DNA of 64,000 nt. Source: Halomonas sp. KG2 (GTDB taxonomy: Bacteria > Pseudomonadota > Gammaproteobacteria > Pseudomonadales > Halomonadaceae). The notes under the pieces are model-generated. The model was not told where the DNA came from. It ran no database searches and saw only the letters and a program-made list of their open reading frames with translations. Positions 9,532-19,260 of the stretch are shown one piece after another. The stretch lies in assembly GCA_030440445.1 (NCBI GenBank), contig CP098528.1:2790001-2854000 (forward strand). The letters are read 5' to 3'. Position 1 is the first letter of the stretch, and each line of letters begins with the position of its first letter. Made by a program: the position numbers and the translations under genes.

Positions 9532-10551
9532 ATGAAGCTCTCAACATCCGTGAAATGCGCTCTAGCGACGTCCATCGCCGCTTCCATCATGGCTAGCCAA
9601 GCGCTTTATGCCGATACCGTTCGTTTACGCATGCACACGTTTTATGGCACCGAAGTGGATCAGATTGCAGCTGATTTGCGGGAACGGGTAAGTGAAGCGA
9701 GTGATGGCACTATCAACATTCAATTTTTCCGTGGCGGCGAGCTAGTCAGCAGCGACCAGTTTGTCGAAGCCGTTGCCCGTGGGAGCATCGATATCGGCCA
9801 TGGTGTGGGTAGTTACTGGCCTGGCACAGTGGGTATCGGCACGATCGAAGGGGGCCTACCAGGAGCATGGGTAAGCGCTGAAGAAGCCCACGATATATTT
9901 GCCAACCAAGGCCTTGATGAACTCATCGCAGAAGCTTACGAAGAGCAAGGCGTTAAGCTGATTGGCCGCGGCTTTGGTAGCGATTATGGTCTAGTCACCC
10001 GAGAGCCTGTTTCCAGCCTGGAAGACCTTGCCAGCATGCGCATCCGCGCAACCAGCTCCATTGCAACGGTGCTGGAAAAATTCGATATTCCGACAGCCTT
10101 TATTCCCGGTGAAGAGCTCTACGTCGCACTTTCGACTGGCGTTATCGACGGTGCCATTTACGGTGGCCCTGTTGAGTACGAACAGCTACGAATCAATGAA
10201 GTAGCGGGCTACTACACCGATATCAACTTACTTAACCCAGGCTGGACAGAAAACGCATTCATCAACCCCCGCGCTTGGGAACGGATGAGCGAAGAGCAGC
10301 AGCAAATTTTGGTAGATGAGCTGGCTCAGTACCTGGAAGACGTTCACAACTGGCTTGAAGAAGGCAACCAACGGATCATCGATGAAGGTGAGCTGTTTGA
10401 ATTCGCCACCCTGCCAGCAGAAGATTCACAACGCCTAGCGGAAGCATCTTTGCCGATTTGGGAAGAAGAAGCGGCACGCTCTGAGCGAAATGCCCAAGCC
10501 GTTGAAATCTTGATTAACAACGCCAAAGCGCAAGGAAGATTGAGTGAGTAA
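9532..10551 (+). CDS. dctP: TRAP transporter solute-binding protein (DctP family)
   Basis: Periplasmic binding component of a tripartite ATP-independent transporter, 339 residues. The start at 9532 follows AAAGAGG and yields a proper signal peptide (MKLSTSVKCALATSIAASIM, cleavage near ALYA). The ligand-carboxylate arginine of the family is expected in LASMRIRATSS (R170/R172). VALSTGVIDGAIYGGPVEY matches the usual substrate-selecting block. dctQ overlaps the end by 8 bases. Ligand is likely an organic acid or similar anion; the neighbouring gab genes do not identify it. Confidence 0.92.
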   Translation: MKLSTSVKCALATSIAASIMASQALYADTVRLRMHTFYGTEVDQIAADLRERVSEASDGTINIQFFRGGELVSSDQFVEAVARGSIDIGHGVGSYWPGTVGIGTIEGGLPGAWVSAEEAHDIFANQGLDELIAEAYEEQGVKLIGRGFGSDYGLVTREPVSSLEDLASMRIRATSSIATVLEKFDIPTAFIPGEELYVALSTGVIDGAIYGGPVEYEQLRINEVAGYYTDINLLNPGWTENAFINPRAWERMSEEQQQILVDELAQYLEDVHNWLEEGNQRIIDEGELFEFATLPAEDSQRLAEASLPIWEEEAARSERNAQAVEILINNAKAQGRLSE

Positions 10552-11086
10552 GATTAACCGATATCTACGCTTTCAGGATGGGCTTTCCGACTGGGTCGGA
10601 CGAGTCACCGCCTGGCTGACGCTAGGTATTATCGGTGTACTGCTCTATGAAGTAGTCGCTCGCTATGTACTCAATGCCCCCACGGTGTGGGGGCACGAAC
10701 TAGCGACGATGTTCTTCGGTGCACTGAGCATCCTGGCTGGCAGCTATACCTTACGCCACCAAAGCCACGTGCGCAGTGATGTCATTTATCGCCTGCTGCC
10801 CTTCCGCATGCAGGCGTTGTGTGACGTGATTGTGTTCTCACTGGGTATTTTGGTGTTGTGCATATTTTTCACCATGGCCGTGGAGTTTGCCCACCGCTCC
10901 TGGCTAATTGGCGAGTATTCCAACCGAAGCATTTGGCGTCCAGCGCTTTGGCCGATAAAAGCGACCATTCCAATTGCCGTTGGATTGCTAATTCTGCAGA
11001 GCGTAGCAGAGCTAGTGAGGGCCATCGTGCGTTTACTTGGCATTCCCTATGATGATCCGCGAGACGACATTAGCGACGCTGATTAA
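10544..11086 (+). CDS. dctQ: TRAP transporter small membrane subunit (DctQ)
   Basis: Four-helix inner-membrane subunit, 180 residues, with the family signatures YEVVARYVLNAPTVWGHELA and GSYTLRHQSHVRSDVIY. Translationally coupled with dctP (8-base overlap). It pairs with DctM at 11215 to form the sodium-driven transport unit. The C-terminal tail is acidic (DDPRDDISDAD). Confidence 0.92.
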   Translation: MSKINRYLRFQDGLSDWVGRVTAWLTLGIIGVLLYEVVARYVLNAPTVWGHELATMFFGALSILAGSYTLRHQSHVRSDVIYRLLPFRMQALCDVIVFSLGILVLCIFFTMAVEFAHRSWLIGEYSNRSIWRPALWPIKATIPIAVGLLILQSVAELVRAIVRLLGIPYDDPRDDISDAD

Positions 11087-11214
11087 ATACAGCCCGACTC
11101 TGTTTAAACAGAGTGCTGCTTAACCCTCGCTCTATTTCAACGTGGTTTTACCGTGAAAAATAAGAGACACACCCCGGCACGTCCTTGTGGATATGCCATG
11201 CAAAGGGTATCCCT

Positions 11215-12534
11215 ATGTTAAATTTAGACCCCATGATAATTACGGCGATCATGTTTCTCTCCATGATCGTCCTAATGGCAATAGGCGCTCCGCTAGCGTG
11301 GGCGTTGATGATATCGGGCATGGGAAGTGCCTACATGATGTTTGGCCCTGGTGGCTTGGACTTCTTGCTCTCATCGGCATACAGCACCATGGACAACTTT
11401 CTCCTGGTGGCCCTGCCGCTGTTCATCTTTATGGGATTGGTACTGGAACGTTCCGGTATTACCGATGACCTTTTCGAGATGATGCATAAGCTGATGGGCA
11501 GCCTTCCAGGCGGGCTCGGGATTGGCACCATTCTGATCTGCGCTCTTATCGCTGCCATGGCGGGAGTCTCAGGGGCTGCCACTGTCAGCTTAGGGATCAT
11601 TGCACTACCGGCAATGCTCAAGCGGGGCTATCACAAGCGGCTAGTCACCGGCACGATCATGGCTGGTGGTGCATTAGGTTTTCTCATCCCACCTAGTATC
11701 TTAATGATTGTCTATGCGTTTCTGGCCCGTGAATCGGTAGGAAAGCTATTTGCTGCAGGCTTAGTACCCGGCCTAATGCTTGCCGCTATTTACATGGCCT
11801 ATATATTAATACGCTGCCGCATAAACCCTTCTCTAGGTCCCGCTGCGCCAGTAGAAGAACGCTTTAGTGCCAAAGAAAAGCTGATGTCTTTGCGCCACGT
11901 CATTGCCCCAGGCCTTTTGGTTACTGCCGTATTGGGCTGCATTATCGGAGGGGTAACCTCGCCTTCGGAAGCCTCTGCAGTCGGGGCTGGCGGTGCCATG
12001 CTTATTGCAGCGCTGAGAGGCCGGCTTAACTGGGGCCTGCTGCGCTACGCGATGCTCAGCACGGCCAAAATAACCGGTATGTTGCTCTGGATTGCCATTG
12101 CCGCGGTATTCTTTAGCCGTATCTATATGGGCTTAGGCGCCGGTATGATCGTCAGTGATTTTATTAATGACTTCTCGCTGTCGCCCTATACCGTCATCAT
12201 CATCATGCTGATTAGCTTTTTTGCACTAGGCATGTTTCTCGATGACTTTGCGATCCTGTTCATCACGATTCCGCTTTATGTGCCAATCGTACGTGACTTA
12301 GGGTTCGACACTACCTGGTTTGCGGTGCTGTTTATTATAAGTATGCAGTCCGCTTATCTGACACCGCCCTTTGGGTATAACCTGTTCTATATGCGATCAG
12401 TCGCACCAAAATCCATTACTATCGTCGATATCTATCGTTCAGCACTGCCGTATGTTGCTCTACAGATAGTGGGGTTAGCAATTATCGTACTATTCCCAAG
12501 TATTGCGCTGTGGTTGCCCAACCTACTGTTCTAA
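11215..12534 (+). CDS. dctM: TRAP transporter large membrane subunit (DctM)
   Basis: Large permease subunit with about 12 membrane segments, 439 residues from the ATG at 11215, which has AAAGGG upstream; a GTG start at 11185 would add ten hydrophilic residues and is less likely. Family blocks include GAPLAWALMISG, GVSGAATVSLGIIALPAMLKRGY, GALGFLIPPSILMIVYAFLA and GMFLDDFAILFITIPLYVPI. The gap from dctQ is 128 bases, longer than usual, with no strong hairpin. A strong terminator follows. Confidence 0.92.
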   Translation: MLNLDPMIITAIMFLSMIVLMAIGAPLAWALMISGMGSAYMMFGPGGLDFLLSSAYSTMDNFLLVALPLFIFMGLVLERSGITDDLFEMMHKLMGSLPGGLGIGTILICALIAAMAGVSGAATVSLGIIALPAMLKRGYHKRLVTGTIMAGGALGFLIPPSILMIVYAFLARESVGKLFAAGLVPGLMLAAIYMAYILIRCRINPSLGPAAPVEERFSAKEKLMSLRHVIAPGLLVTAVLGCIIGGVTSPSEASAVGAGGAMLIAALRGRLNWGLLRYAMLSTAKITGMLLWIAIAAVFFSRIYMGLGAGMIVSDFINDFSLSPYTVIIIMLISFFALGMFLDDFAILFITIPLYVPIVRDLGFDTTWFAVLFIISMQSAYLTPPFGYNLFYMRSVAPKSITIVDIYRSALPYVALQIVGLAIIVLFPSIALWLPNLLF

Positions 12535-12572
12535 ACAAGCGTATCAAACGGCTATCGGCAGAAATCCAACTA

Positions 12573-12605
12573 AAAAGGCCCTAATCATTAGGGCCTTTTC
12601 TTTTA
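12573..12605. terminator. Bidirectional terminator between dctM and csiR
   Basis: Perfect 12-bp stem (12573-12584 with 12588-12599), loop TCA. A-rich and T-rich flanks on both sides allow it to end both the plus-strand TRAP operon and the minus-strand regulator gene, which converge here. Confidence 0.85.
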
Positions 12606-12631
12606 ACGTTTCTTCGCTGCCTTCTGTTGCC

Positions 12632-13342
12632 CTATGCGACACTTTGTTGGCGCATTACCTGGGCAATAATCGGCACAGGAGACATCAAGTGTTCGTGCAT
12701 CAATGCCACTGCTTCATCCTTGCGGCGCTCAAGCGTGGCATCTACCAGCGCGGCATGCTCTTGGCGCTTTTCTTCAAGGGCCTGAGCAGAAAACACGGTT
12801 TCTTTAAGCCACAAAAAGCGATAACGCTGAACTTTATCAAACAGCCCAGCGCGCACTTTCATCAAGTGAGGAGAGTTACAGCCAACCACCATCGCGGTGT
12901 GAAAATCACTATGCCGACGATCCCAACTATCTAACAGCCCTTCTGGCGAGTTCATTTCCGTCAGCTTTGCTAATTGATAAGACTTTGCCAAGATATTAGC
13001 TTCCCAGGCATCATCGCCGCGCTCGATTGCAAGCCCCAACATCATCGCTTCAACCTGCGCCCGGGCATCGTAAATATCGTTAAGCTCAGCAAGCGACATG
13101 GGTGCCACACGATAGCCACGCTGGCTAATTGCCACCACTAAATGTTCAGCAACAAGCTGGGAAAGTGCTTCTCGCAGAGGACCAATACCTAGGTCATAGC
13201 GCGCTTTAAGCACACTCATACGCAATTTTTCGTCAGGCTGAAAAGTGCCTTTAATAATATCTATTTTAAGTAGCTTGTAGGCACGAATACCCAAGTTTTC
13301 CTTGGCATCCGCCTTTTCGTCTGGGAAGAAAGATGAATTCAT
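12632..13342 (-). CDS. csiR: GntR/FadR-family (FCD domain) regulator, CsiR-like repressor of GABA genes
   Basis: 236-residue DNA-binding regulator starting at MNSSFFPDEK. The N-terminal winged helix (about residues 15-80) contains DIIKGTFQPDEKLRMSVL and LGIGPLREALSQLVAEHLV, which closely recall E. coli CsiR (GabC). The FCD effector domain follows (DIYDARAQVEAMMLGLAIERG, with metal/ligand residues in RHSDFHTAMV). The open frame continues upstream but without support. Lying downstream of gabT-gabD on the same strand, it most likely represses those genes (inference from the family and position). Confidence 0.85.
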   Translation of the reverse strand: MNSSFFPDEKADAKENLGIRAYKLLKIDIIKGTFQPDEKLRMSVLKARYDLGIGPLREALSQLVAEHLVVAISQRGYRVAPMSLAELNDIYDARAQVEAMMLGLAIERGDDAWEANILAKSYQLAKLTEMNSPEGLLDSWDRRHSDFHTAMVVGCNSPHLMKVRAGLFDKVQRYRFLWLKETVFSAQALEEKRQEHAALVDATLERRKDEAVALMHEHLMSPVPIIAQVMRQQSVA

Positions 13343-13441
13343 GAGTATGCATTTGGCAAAGTGGGTCAAAATAATAGCACACCTTGTAACAGCTGTTTGA
13401 ACGTGTTCTTCCCCCGCCTCAATAACAAATGCAACAAGCAA

Positions 13442-13476
13442 TAAAAAAAGCCGATGCAGACTAGCTGCACCGGCTT
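13442..13476 (-). terminator. Rho-independent terminator after gabT
   Basis: Twelve-base stem AAGCCG-A-TGCAG / CTGCA-C-CGGCTT with one mismatch and a five-base loop. On the minus strand it is followed by a run of seven Ts. It separates the gabD-gabT transcript from csiR. Confidence 0.8.
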
Positions 13477-13566
13477 CTATCAACACTCTCTATATATCAG
13501 CACACTTATCAGCGCTCTCTACAAAAGCTTCTATTGGCGCTTAACTAACCAATGAGACGCTAGATA

Positions 13567-14844
13567 TTACGCTGTAAGCTCTTCGAGCAATTCTTCAACA
13601 ATCGTCAACCCTTCTTCAAGGATGCTGTCTTCAATAGTGACCGGCATCAAGAAGCGGATCGTATTACCGTAAAGCCCACACGACAGCAGGATAAGCCCCT
13701 TCTCCCGTGCACGTTTGCACATGGCCGCAGCGAGTTCTGGATCGGGGGTTTGATCAGCTGCAACAATATCCAATGCCGCCATCGAACCTAAATGGCGCAC
13801 GTTTTCGACACAAGCAAAGCGTTGCTGCCACTGAGTAAAGCGCTGCCCCAGAACCTCTCCTAAGGCTTGGCTCTTTTCAAGAATCTTTTCTTCTTCGAAT
13901 ACTTCAAGTACCGCTAACACGGCCGCACAAGAAACCGGACTACCTGAATAGGTGCCACCCAGCGAGTTAGGGCCACACGCATCCATATGCTCAGCCGTTC
14001 CCACGACGGCTGAAATCGGCATGCCACCGGCCATACTCTTAGCCATGGTCATCAGGTCAGGCTCAACACCACTGTGTTCAATGGCAAACAGCTTACCGGT
14101 ACGGCCAAAGCCAGACTGAACTTCATCGACGATCATCAGCATGCCGTGCTCGTCGCAAATTTCACGCACCGCTTTAAGGAAGCTGGCCGGTGCAGGATAG
14201 AACCCACCTTCACCCAACACAGGCTCAATCACGATAGCCGCGGTGTCTCTGGGGTTGGCATCGGTCTTCAGCGTCATTTTAAGACCGCGGATAGCGTCTT
14301 CTTCGCTGACCCCATGGAACGGAACGGGGTAAGGCGCACGGAAAACATTCCCCGGCATGCTGCCGAAATCAGCCGAGTAAGGCACCACTTTGCCGTTCAT
14401 TGCCATGGTCATAAAGGTACGGCCATGGTAGCCACCATCGAAGCAGATCACGTTATTCTTGCCGGTGGCGGCACGTGCAATCTTGACGGCATTCTCCAGC
14501 GCTTCAGCCCCGGAGTTAACCAGCATAACTTTGCCATGGCCGCGCACAGGCGTGAGCTGACTGAGTTTTTCAGCGACTTTCACGTAGCCTTCGTAAGGAA
14601 TAACAGTCTGGCAAGTGTGCATCACCCGACCTAACTGCTCCCTAACCGCTTCGACGACTTTGGGATGGCAATGGCCGATATTAAGCACGCCAATACCGCC
14701 CGCGAAATCAATAATACGGTTACCATCCGCATCCCAGATAATCGCGTTCTCAGCACGATCCGCAAATTGCGTTGCAGGGCTGGCGGCACCATTAGCGACA
14801 TATTTCTGTTTAAGCTCATTCAGCTGTGCATTGCTCATCTTCAT
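13567..14844 (-). CDS. gabT: 4-aminobutyrate--2-oxoglutarate aminotransferase
   Basis: Class III PLP aminotransferase, 425 residues, converting GABA and 2-oxoglutarate into succinate semialdehyde and glutamate. The Schiff-base lysine is K269 in [12 protein letters not shown]. Other landmarks are [19 protein letters not shown] (phosphate loop), [32 protein letters not shown] and [15 protein letters not shown] (pyridine Asp). GAGGAA lies before the start. It is 34 bases downstream of gabD in one operon; the two together form the GABA shunt. Confidence 0.93.
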   Translation of the reverse strand: MKMSNAQLNELKQKYVANGAASPATQFADRAENAIIWDADGNRIIDFAGGIGVLNIGHCHPKVVEAVREQLGRVMHTCQTVIPYEGYVKVAEKLSQLTPVRGHGKVMLVNSGAEALENAVKIARAATGKNNVICFDGGYHGRTFMTMAMNGKVVPYSADFGSMPGNVFRAPYPVPFHGVSEEDAIRGLKMTLKTDANPRDTAAIVIEPVLGEGGFYPAPASFLKAVREICDEHGMLMIVDEVQSGFGRTGKLFAIEHSGVEPDLMTMAKSMAGGMPISAVVGTAEHMDACGPNSLGGTYSGSPVSCAAVLAVLEVFEEEKILEKSQALGEVLGQRFTQWQQRFACVENVRHLGSMAALDIVAADQTPDPELAAAMCKRAREKGLILLSCGLYGNTIRFLMPVTIEDSILEEGLTIVEELLEELTA

Positions 14845-14878
14845 TTACTGCATTCCTCAGTTAATTAGTGAAAATCGC

Positions 14879-16324
14879 TTATAGGCCGCCAACACAGACG
14901 TATTTCAACTCAGTAAACTCATCAAGCCCATGACGTGAACCTTCACGGCCCAGCCCAGACTCTTTCACCCCACCAAAGGGCGCTAGCTCGGTAGACAGAA
15001 TGCCTTCGTTAACGGCTACCATGCCGTATTCCAGCCCTTCCATTACGTGCCAAATTCTGCGGTAGTCACGGGCATAGAAGTAAGCTGCCAACCCGAACTC
15101 AGTCGCATTCGCCATGGCAATGGCTTCTTCGTCCGTCTCGAAACGGAACACAGGCGCCAAGGGACCAAACGTCTCTTCACGGGCAACCCGCATGGTGTCG
15201 GTCACATCAGCAATAATCGTCGGTTCGAAGAACGTGCCGCCCAACGTGTGCGGCTTGCCGCCACAAACCAACCGCCCACCCTTTTCCAACGCATCGCCAA
15301 TGTGGGACTCGACCTTCTCGACTGCGGCCTGATTGATCAGCGGGCCTTGCATAACGCCATCATCCAGCCCATTGCCCACGTTCAGTTGCGCCACCCGCTT
15401 GGCAAACTTTTCGACAAAAGCGTCGTAAACGCCGCTTTGCACCAAGAAACGGTTGGTACACACACAGGTCTGGCCAGAGTTGCGATACTTGGAGGCAACA
15501 GCTCCTTCAACGGCGGCGTCTAGGTCGGCGTCATCAAACACGATGAAAGGTGCGTTACCGCCTAACTCCAGCGATACTTTTTTGACCGTACCGGCACATT
15601 GAGCAAGCAGCTTTTTACCCACTGGCGTAGAGCCCGTGAAAGAGAACTTACGCACGCGCGGATCGGTGGTTAACACCTCGCCAATCGGCGCAGGCTGGCT
15701 GGCCGTGACCACATTGATTACCCCAGCGGGCAGGCCAGCAAGCTCAGCCAAGCGCGCCACCGCCAACGCCGTGAGTGGCGTTGCTTCTGCAGGTTTGATA
15801 ACCACCGTACAGCCTGCCGCTAAAGCGGGGGCACACTTACGGGTGATCATTGCTAGCGGGAAGTTCCAGGGCGTAACGGCGGCCACAACGCCAATCGGTT
15901 CGCGAAACACCAGAATGCGCTTATCAACACCATGGCCCGGCAAGGTTTCACCGGCCATACGCTTGGACTCTTCGGCATAAAACTCGACAAATGACGCGCC
16001 ATACGCCACTTCACCCCGGGATTCTGCCAGCGGCTTGCCCTGCTCCAACGTCATTAGCCGAGCCAGATCTTCCTGGTGCGCCATGATGGCGTCGAACCAG
16101 GCGCGTAACAGCGTTGCACGCTCTTTCGCAGTACGCTTTTTCCAGCCAGATCCTGCTGCCTCCGCTGCGGCAACCGCTGCTCGTGCACCATCAGCATCCA
16201 GGTCAGGGACTTCTGCTAATAGCTCGCCATTTGCCGGGTTAGTGACCGCAAAGCGCTTTTCAGCACCGCACCACTCTCCGCCAATAAATGCGTCAGGTAT
16301 CAAAATATCGGGTAACTCACTCAT
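14879..16324 (-). CDS. gabD: Succinate-semialdehyde dehydrogenase (NADP+)
   Basis: Aldehyde dehydrogenase of 481 residues completing GABA breakdown to succinate. The catalytic cysteine is C287 in SGQTCVCTNRFLV; a second cysteine two residues later is typical of GabD enzymes. The general base Glu is in LELGGNAPFIVFDDADL, and the nucleotide loop in FTGSTPVGKKLL. The oxyanion Asn is in TPWNFPLAM. AAGGAAAAC precedes the ATG. First gene of the gabD-gabT operon. Confidence 0.93.
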   Translation of the reverse strand: MSELPDILIPDAFIGGEWCGAEKRFAVTNPANGELLAEVPDLDADGARAAVAAAEAAGSGWKKRTAKERATLLRAWFDAIMAHQEDLARLMTLEQGKPLAESRGEVAYGASFVEFYAEESKRMAGETLPGHGVDKRILVFREPIGVVAAVTPWNFPLAMITRKCAPALAAGCTVVIKPAEATPLTALAVARLAELAGLPAGVINVVTASQPAPIGEVLTTDPRVRKFSFTGSTPVGKKLLAQCAGTVKKVSLELGGNAPFIVFDDADLDAAVEGAVASKYRNSGQTCVCTNRFLVQSGVYDAFVEKFAKRVAQLNVGNGLDDGVMQGPLINQAAVEKVESHIGDALEKGGRLVCGGKPHTLGGTFFEPTIIADVTDTMRVAREETFGPLAPVFRFETDEEAIAMANATEFGLAAYFYARDYRRIWHVMEGLEYGMVAVNEGILSTELAPFGGVKESGLGREGSRHGLDEFTELKYVCVGGL

Positions 16325-16711
16325 CTTGTTTTCCTTTTTGCCATGACATTAGAGCGTGCTCTCAAACGCTGGCCGCGCTTCCCACGAACTCGCTACAACG
16401 CCATTGCCTGTACTTCCGAAAGCACTAGCGAGCCAGCTTCTTCATTTTCAGATAGGCAGCATCAACCGTAATGACTAACAAAAATATCTACATTTATAAA
16501 AAACGTCAAAATATATTTTTAGCATATACACTAAAAACTGGACGGTAGGGTTGGATGACACCGAAAATGGTGGCTAGGCTGCGGGCAGGATTGGTACAAA
16601 AATCGATCAAGGCGCGTGCCTCAGCGTTTCCGGCCAGGAAGCAAGCCTTTATCGGGTATCGCTTTCGGATAAAATCAATCTAAAAAAGAGGCCGCCCCTA
16701 CATGGGCGAAA
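16325..16711. promoter_or_regulatory. Divergent intergenic region gabD / CAP protein
   Basis: 387 bases without a supported gene. The stretch at about 16480-16540 is strongly AT-rich (runs such as TTTATAAAAAACG and ATATATTTTTAGC), so it probably holds the minus-strand gab promoter and CsiR operator. No exact operator repeat was identified by eye. Confidence 0.35.
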
Positions 16712-17290
16712 ATGAGCAACTTAACGGCTAACCCCACCTTAAAGCGCCCTACCCACTGGGCACTATTCAGCGTGATAGCACTGATGTTGATAGGCAGCGG
16801 CACGCAGGCCGTTGGTGATTCACACGGCGACAGTCCTTATAGCGACAGCACCAACAGCGCGTGTGGGCTGACTGATCAGCAACAGGAAATGCTAAGACTG
16901 GTGAACGAGGCACGAAACAATGCTCGTCAATGTGGCGATCAAGCATCTCCAGCAGCCAGCCCGTTGACCTGGAGCTGCCAACTGGAGGCCGCTGCCGCGA
17001 TGCACGCAAGCAATATGGCCAACAACGACTATGTTAGCCATACCGATACTGACAGCGCAGGAATTGAGCAACGCGCTAATCAACATGGCTACGCGTGGCA
17101 AGCCTTGGGTGAAAATATTGCTGCTGGGCACGCATCTGCTGCCGCCGTGATAAACGGCTGGCTAGAGAGCCCAGGCCATTGCCGCAATATGATGAATAGC
17201 ACCTTCACCGAAATGGACATGGCCAAGGCCAGCAATGCTGATTCGCGCTATACCACCTTCTGGACACAGATGCTGGGGAACCCCCGCTAA
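16712..17290 (+). CDS. CAP/SCP-domain (PR-1-like) secreted protein
   Basis: 192 residues. An N-terminal hydrophobic segment (ALFSVIALMLIGSGTQAVG) acts as signal or anchor. The CAP domain runs from about residue 55 to the end: LVNEARNNARQCG, LTWSCQLEAAAAMHASNMA, YVSHTDTDSAGIEQRANQHGY, ALGENIAAGH, VINGWLESPGHCRNMM. The two CAP histidines (SHTD and GHCRN) and the glutamates are present. Cysteines suggest disulfides outside the cytoplasm. Function of bacterial YkwD-type CAP proteins is mostly unknown. No clear ribosome site before the ATG. Confidence 0.82.
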   Translation: MSNLTANPTLKRPTHWALFSVIALMLIGSGTQAVGDSHGDSPYSDSTNSACGLTDQQQEMLRLVNEARNNARQCGDQASPAASPLTWSCQLEAAAAMHASNMANNDYVSHTDTDSAGIEQRANQHGYAWQALGENIAAGHASAAAVINGWLESPGHCRNMMNSTFTEMDMAKASNADSRYTTFWTQMLGNPR

Positions 17291-17296
17291 CCCTTC

Positions 17297-17776
17297 TTAA
17301 AACCCACCGTAATGAACCGCCGAAATCGCATTCTTTGGTGAACCATCCACCAGCTTGGTGCTGTAAGTTAAGTACACAAAGGTTTCGGTTTCAGCATCGT
17401 GCATACGCACCACGCGCATATTCTTAAATAGCGCCGAGCGGCGTTGGTTAAAAACGACTTCTTGCTCGTCTACCTCATCAGGGTCGAAGACAATCTCTCC
17501 CGTTTGCCGACATGCCACGCTCGCCTCGCTAGCTTCCTCAGCAAGCCCGACCGCACCCGATAAGCCGCCCACCTGGGAGTAAGAGAGATAGCAGGAGACT
17601 CCCTGTACTTTTGGGTCGTCAAAACGTTCCACTTCAATCGTACTGTTCGGGCCAATCAACCTAAACTCCGTTCGCACGCTGCCAATATGGGCATCCTGCG
17701 CCAGAAGCGCAGTAGGCAGCAGTAACGAAGACATCATCACAAGCGACGTAATGGCAACCGGTGTTGAGAAACGCAT
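17297..17776 (-). CDS. creA: CreA family periplasmic protein
   Basis: 159 residues with a signal peptide (hydrophobic 8-25, ending LLAQDA). The body matches the CreA family: IGSVRTEFRLIGPNSTIEVE, FDDPKVQGVSCYLSYSQVGG, VACRQTGEI, RRSALFKNMRVVRMHD, FVYLTYSTKLVDGSPKNA. CreA is a conserved exported protein of unknown role. It converges with the CAP gene, with only 6 bases between the stops. Confidence 0.85.
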   Translation of the reverse strand: MRFSTPVAITSLVMMSSLLLPTALLAQDAHIGSVRTEFRLIGPNSTIEVERFDDPKVQGVSCYLSYSQVGGLSGAVGLAEEASEASVACRQTGEIVFDPDEVDEQEVVFNQRRSALFKNMRVVRMHDAETETFVYLTYSTKLVDGSPKNAISAVHYGGF

Positions 17777-18022
17777 AGAAATGTCCTTAGCAGGTGCAGC
17801 AGAAACGGCAAGCCAAGAGCATACCTGATACAGACAGAGCCGGGGCAGTCAAGAAAGGTTTAATATCGGAATGGAAAGCGGTGGCAAAGGAAGGCCGAAG
17901 TGGGGATTATGGCATAATTCTAAAAAATCATTCAATATCATAAATTTAAGGATGATATTAAAAACACCCCTGACTTCAGTGATAATACGGCCATCTTCAA
18001 CCGCACAGGATTCAGCACTGCC

Positions 18023-18360
18023 ATGGATCAGATCACTTTCTCCGAAGCCGAATACCAGAATAAGAAGCAAAGACCCGCCGCTAAATATTTCTGAAGCGGA
18101 TGGACAGGCTGACCCCCTGGAAGCTGTTGGAGAAGTAAGGTAGTCCGTTATTATCCCAAAGGCGGGAGCGGGCGGCCGTCGTATCCGCTGACTGTCATGC
18201 CTCGCGTCCACTGCATGCAAGTGTTCTACAACTTGAGTGATCCGACCATGGAAGATGCTCTCTATGAGATCGAGTCTATGCACCACCTCGCCGGCTTAAA
18301 ACTGGATCGATTGCCGGACGAGACGTCGCTTCTCAAGTTCCGTCATTGCGCGAGAAATAC
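18023..18360 (+). pseudogene. IS5-family transposase remnant (N-terminal part)
   Basis: Starts MDQITFSEAEYQNKK, as IS5 transposases do, then runs through stops and frame changes: RMDRLTPWKLLEK in one frame, VVRYYPKGGSGRPSYPLT in the next. It continues with HCMQVFYNLSDPTMEDALYEIES and RLPDETSLLKFRH. Sequence stops matching after about 18355, so the catalytic DDE domain is gone. A dead insertion sequence at the left edge of the mobile region. Confidence 0.75.
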
Positions 18361-18687
18361 CTGGGGGAGTAGGGTTACTGCGCCTGTTTTCCACTCAATG
18401 AGTGGGAAACAGGCGAATATAGACAAAGAACGGGAGAAAAGTGTCTGACTTTTCGATTGTCCAACAGCGCACGTGAGAGTTGACAAGTACTGGCAGTTAT
18501 TCAGATCTTCCCTAGGAAAGCACCTGAGAAAGCCAGAAAATGTTCGCTGACGTGGCGTTCGAGCCACATCGATAGCGACTGTTCAGCGGTTTCCTAGAGT
18601 CGATTGGCAGATGATCACACAAATAATCAAGTTAACTTGTAGTACCATGCAGTCTTCCCCACACTGCGCATTATAAGGAACGTTGTA
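18361..18687. other. Non-coding stretch before lemA
   Basis: About 330 bases with no gene. It contains a long imperfect hairpin at 18382-18414 (16-bp stem, one G-T pair, no T run, so not a normal terminator). Otherwise it looks like scar DNA between the IS5 relic and the lemA operon; the lemA promoter should be in its last 100 bases. Confidence 0.4.
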
Positions 18688-19260
18688 ATGAATTGGGTTA
18701 TCTTGGCTGTCATAGCTGCTTTAATTTTACTTTACTTTTGGTATGCCGCTATTGTTTCTCGACGTAACGCGGCTCAGGAAGCTTTTTCAGGGATTGATGT
18801 CCAGTTGAAGAAACGCACCGACCTGATCCCCAATATTTTGAAAATTGCCGCTCGCTTCATGGAGCACGAGAAGACACTACTCACTGACATTACTCAACTG
18901 CGCACGGAAGTGTTAAAAGCGGCAAAGGCAAACGACCGCGAAGGCGCCGAGAAGAGATTCGAGTTAGAGGCGGCTCTGGAAGACAAACTGTCGGGACTAA
19001 TGGTGGCGGTTGAAAACTACCCCGACCTTAAGTCTCACACCAACATGCTGGAAGCTCAGCGAGCATATGCGGATGTAGAGGAGCATATCTCAGCCGCTCG
19101 ACGTAGCTACAATGCCGCGGGACGCCGGTTCAAGGATGCCATCCAGATCTTTCCGGGGACATTGATTGCGAAGGTAATGGGCTTAGAGCCCTTGCCGTTC
19201 TTCGAGGCATCTAAAACCGATCGCGCACCGGTCAACGCTGACCATTATCTCAGCTCATGA
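18688..19260 (+). CDS. lemA: LemA family membrane protein
   Basis: 190 residues. One N-terminal membrane helix (MNWVILAVIAALILLYFWYA) is followed by a long helical domain typical of LemA: RRNAAQEAFSGIDVQLKKR, DLIPNILKIAARFMEHEK, AVENYPDLKSHTNMLEAQ, ISAARRSYNAAGRRFKDAI, FPGTLIAKVMGLEPLPFFEA. AAGGAA lies upstream. Function unknown. The stop overlaps the start of the next gene by four bases (ATGA), so the two are co-translated. Confidence 0.9.
   Translation: MNWVILAVIAALILLYFWYAAIVSRRNAAQEAFSGIDVQLKKRTDLIPNILKIAARFMEHEKTLLTDITQLRTEVLKAAKANDREGAEKRFELEAALEDKLSGLMVAVENYPDLKSHTNMLEAQRAYADVEEHISAARRSYNAAGRRFKDAIQIFPGTLIAKVMGLEPLPFFEASKTDRAPVNADHYLSS

Noticed and set aside
13343-13486. Upstream extension of the CsiR-like regulator
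   Set aside because: It crosses the gabT terminator hairpin region and has no family match; the Met at 13342 gives the normal length.
18382-18414. Long hairpin as terminator
   Set aside because: No T run on either strand and no gene ends nearby; kept only as part of the non-coding description.
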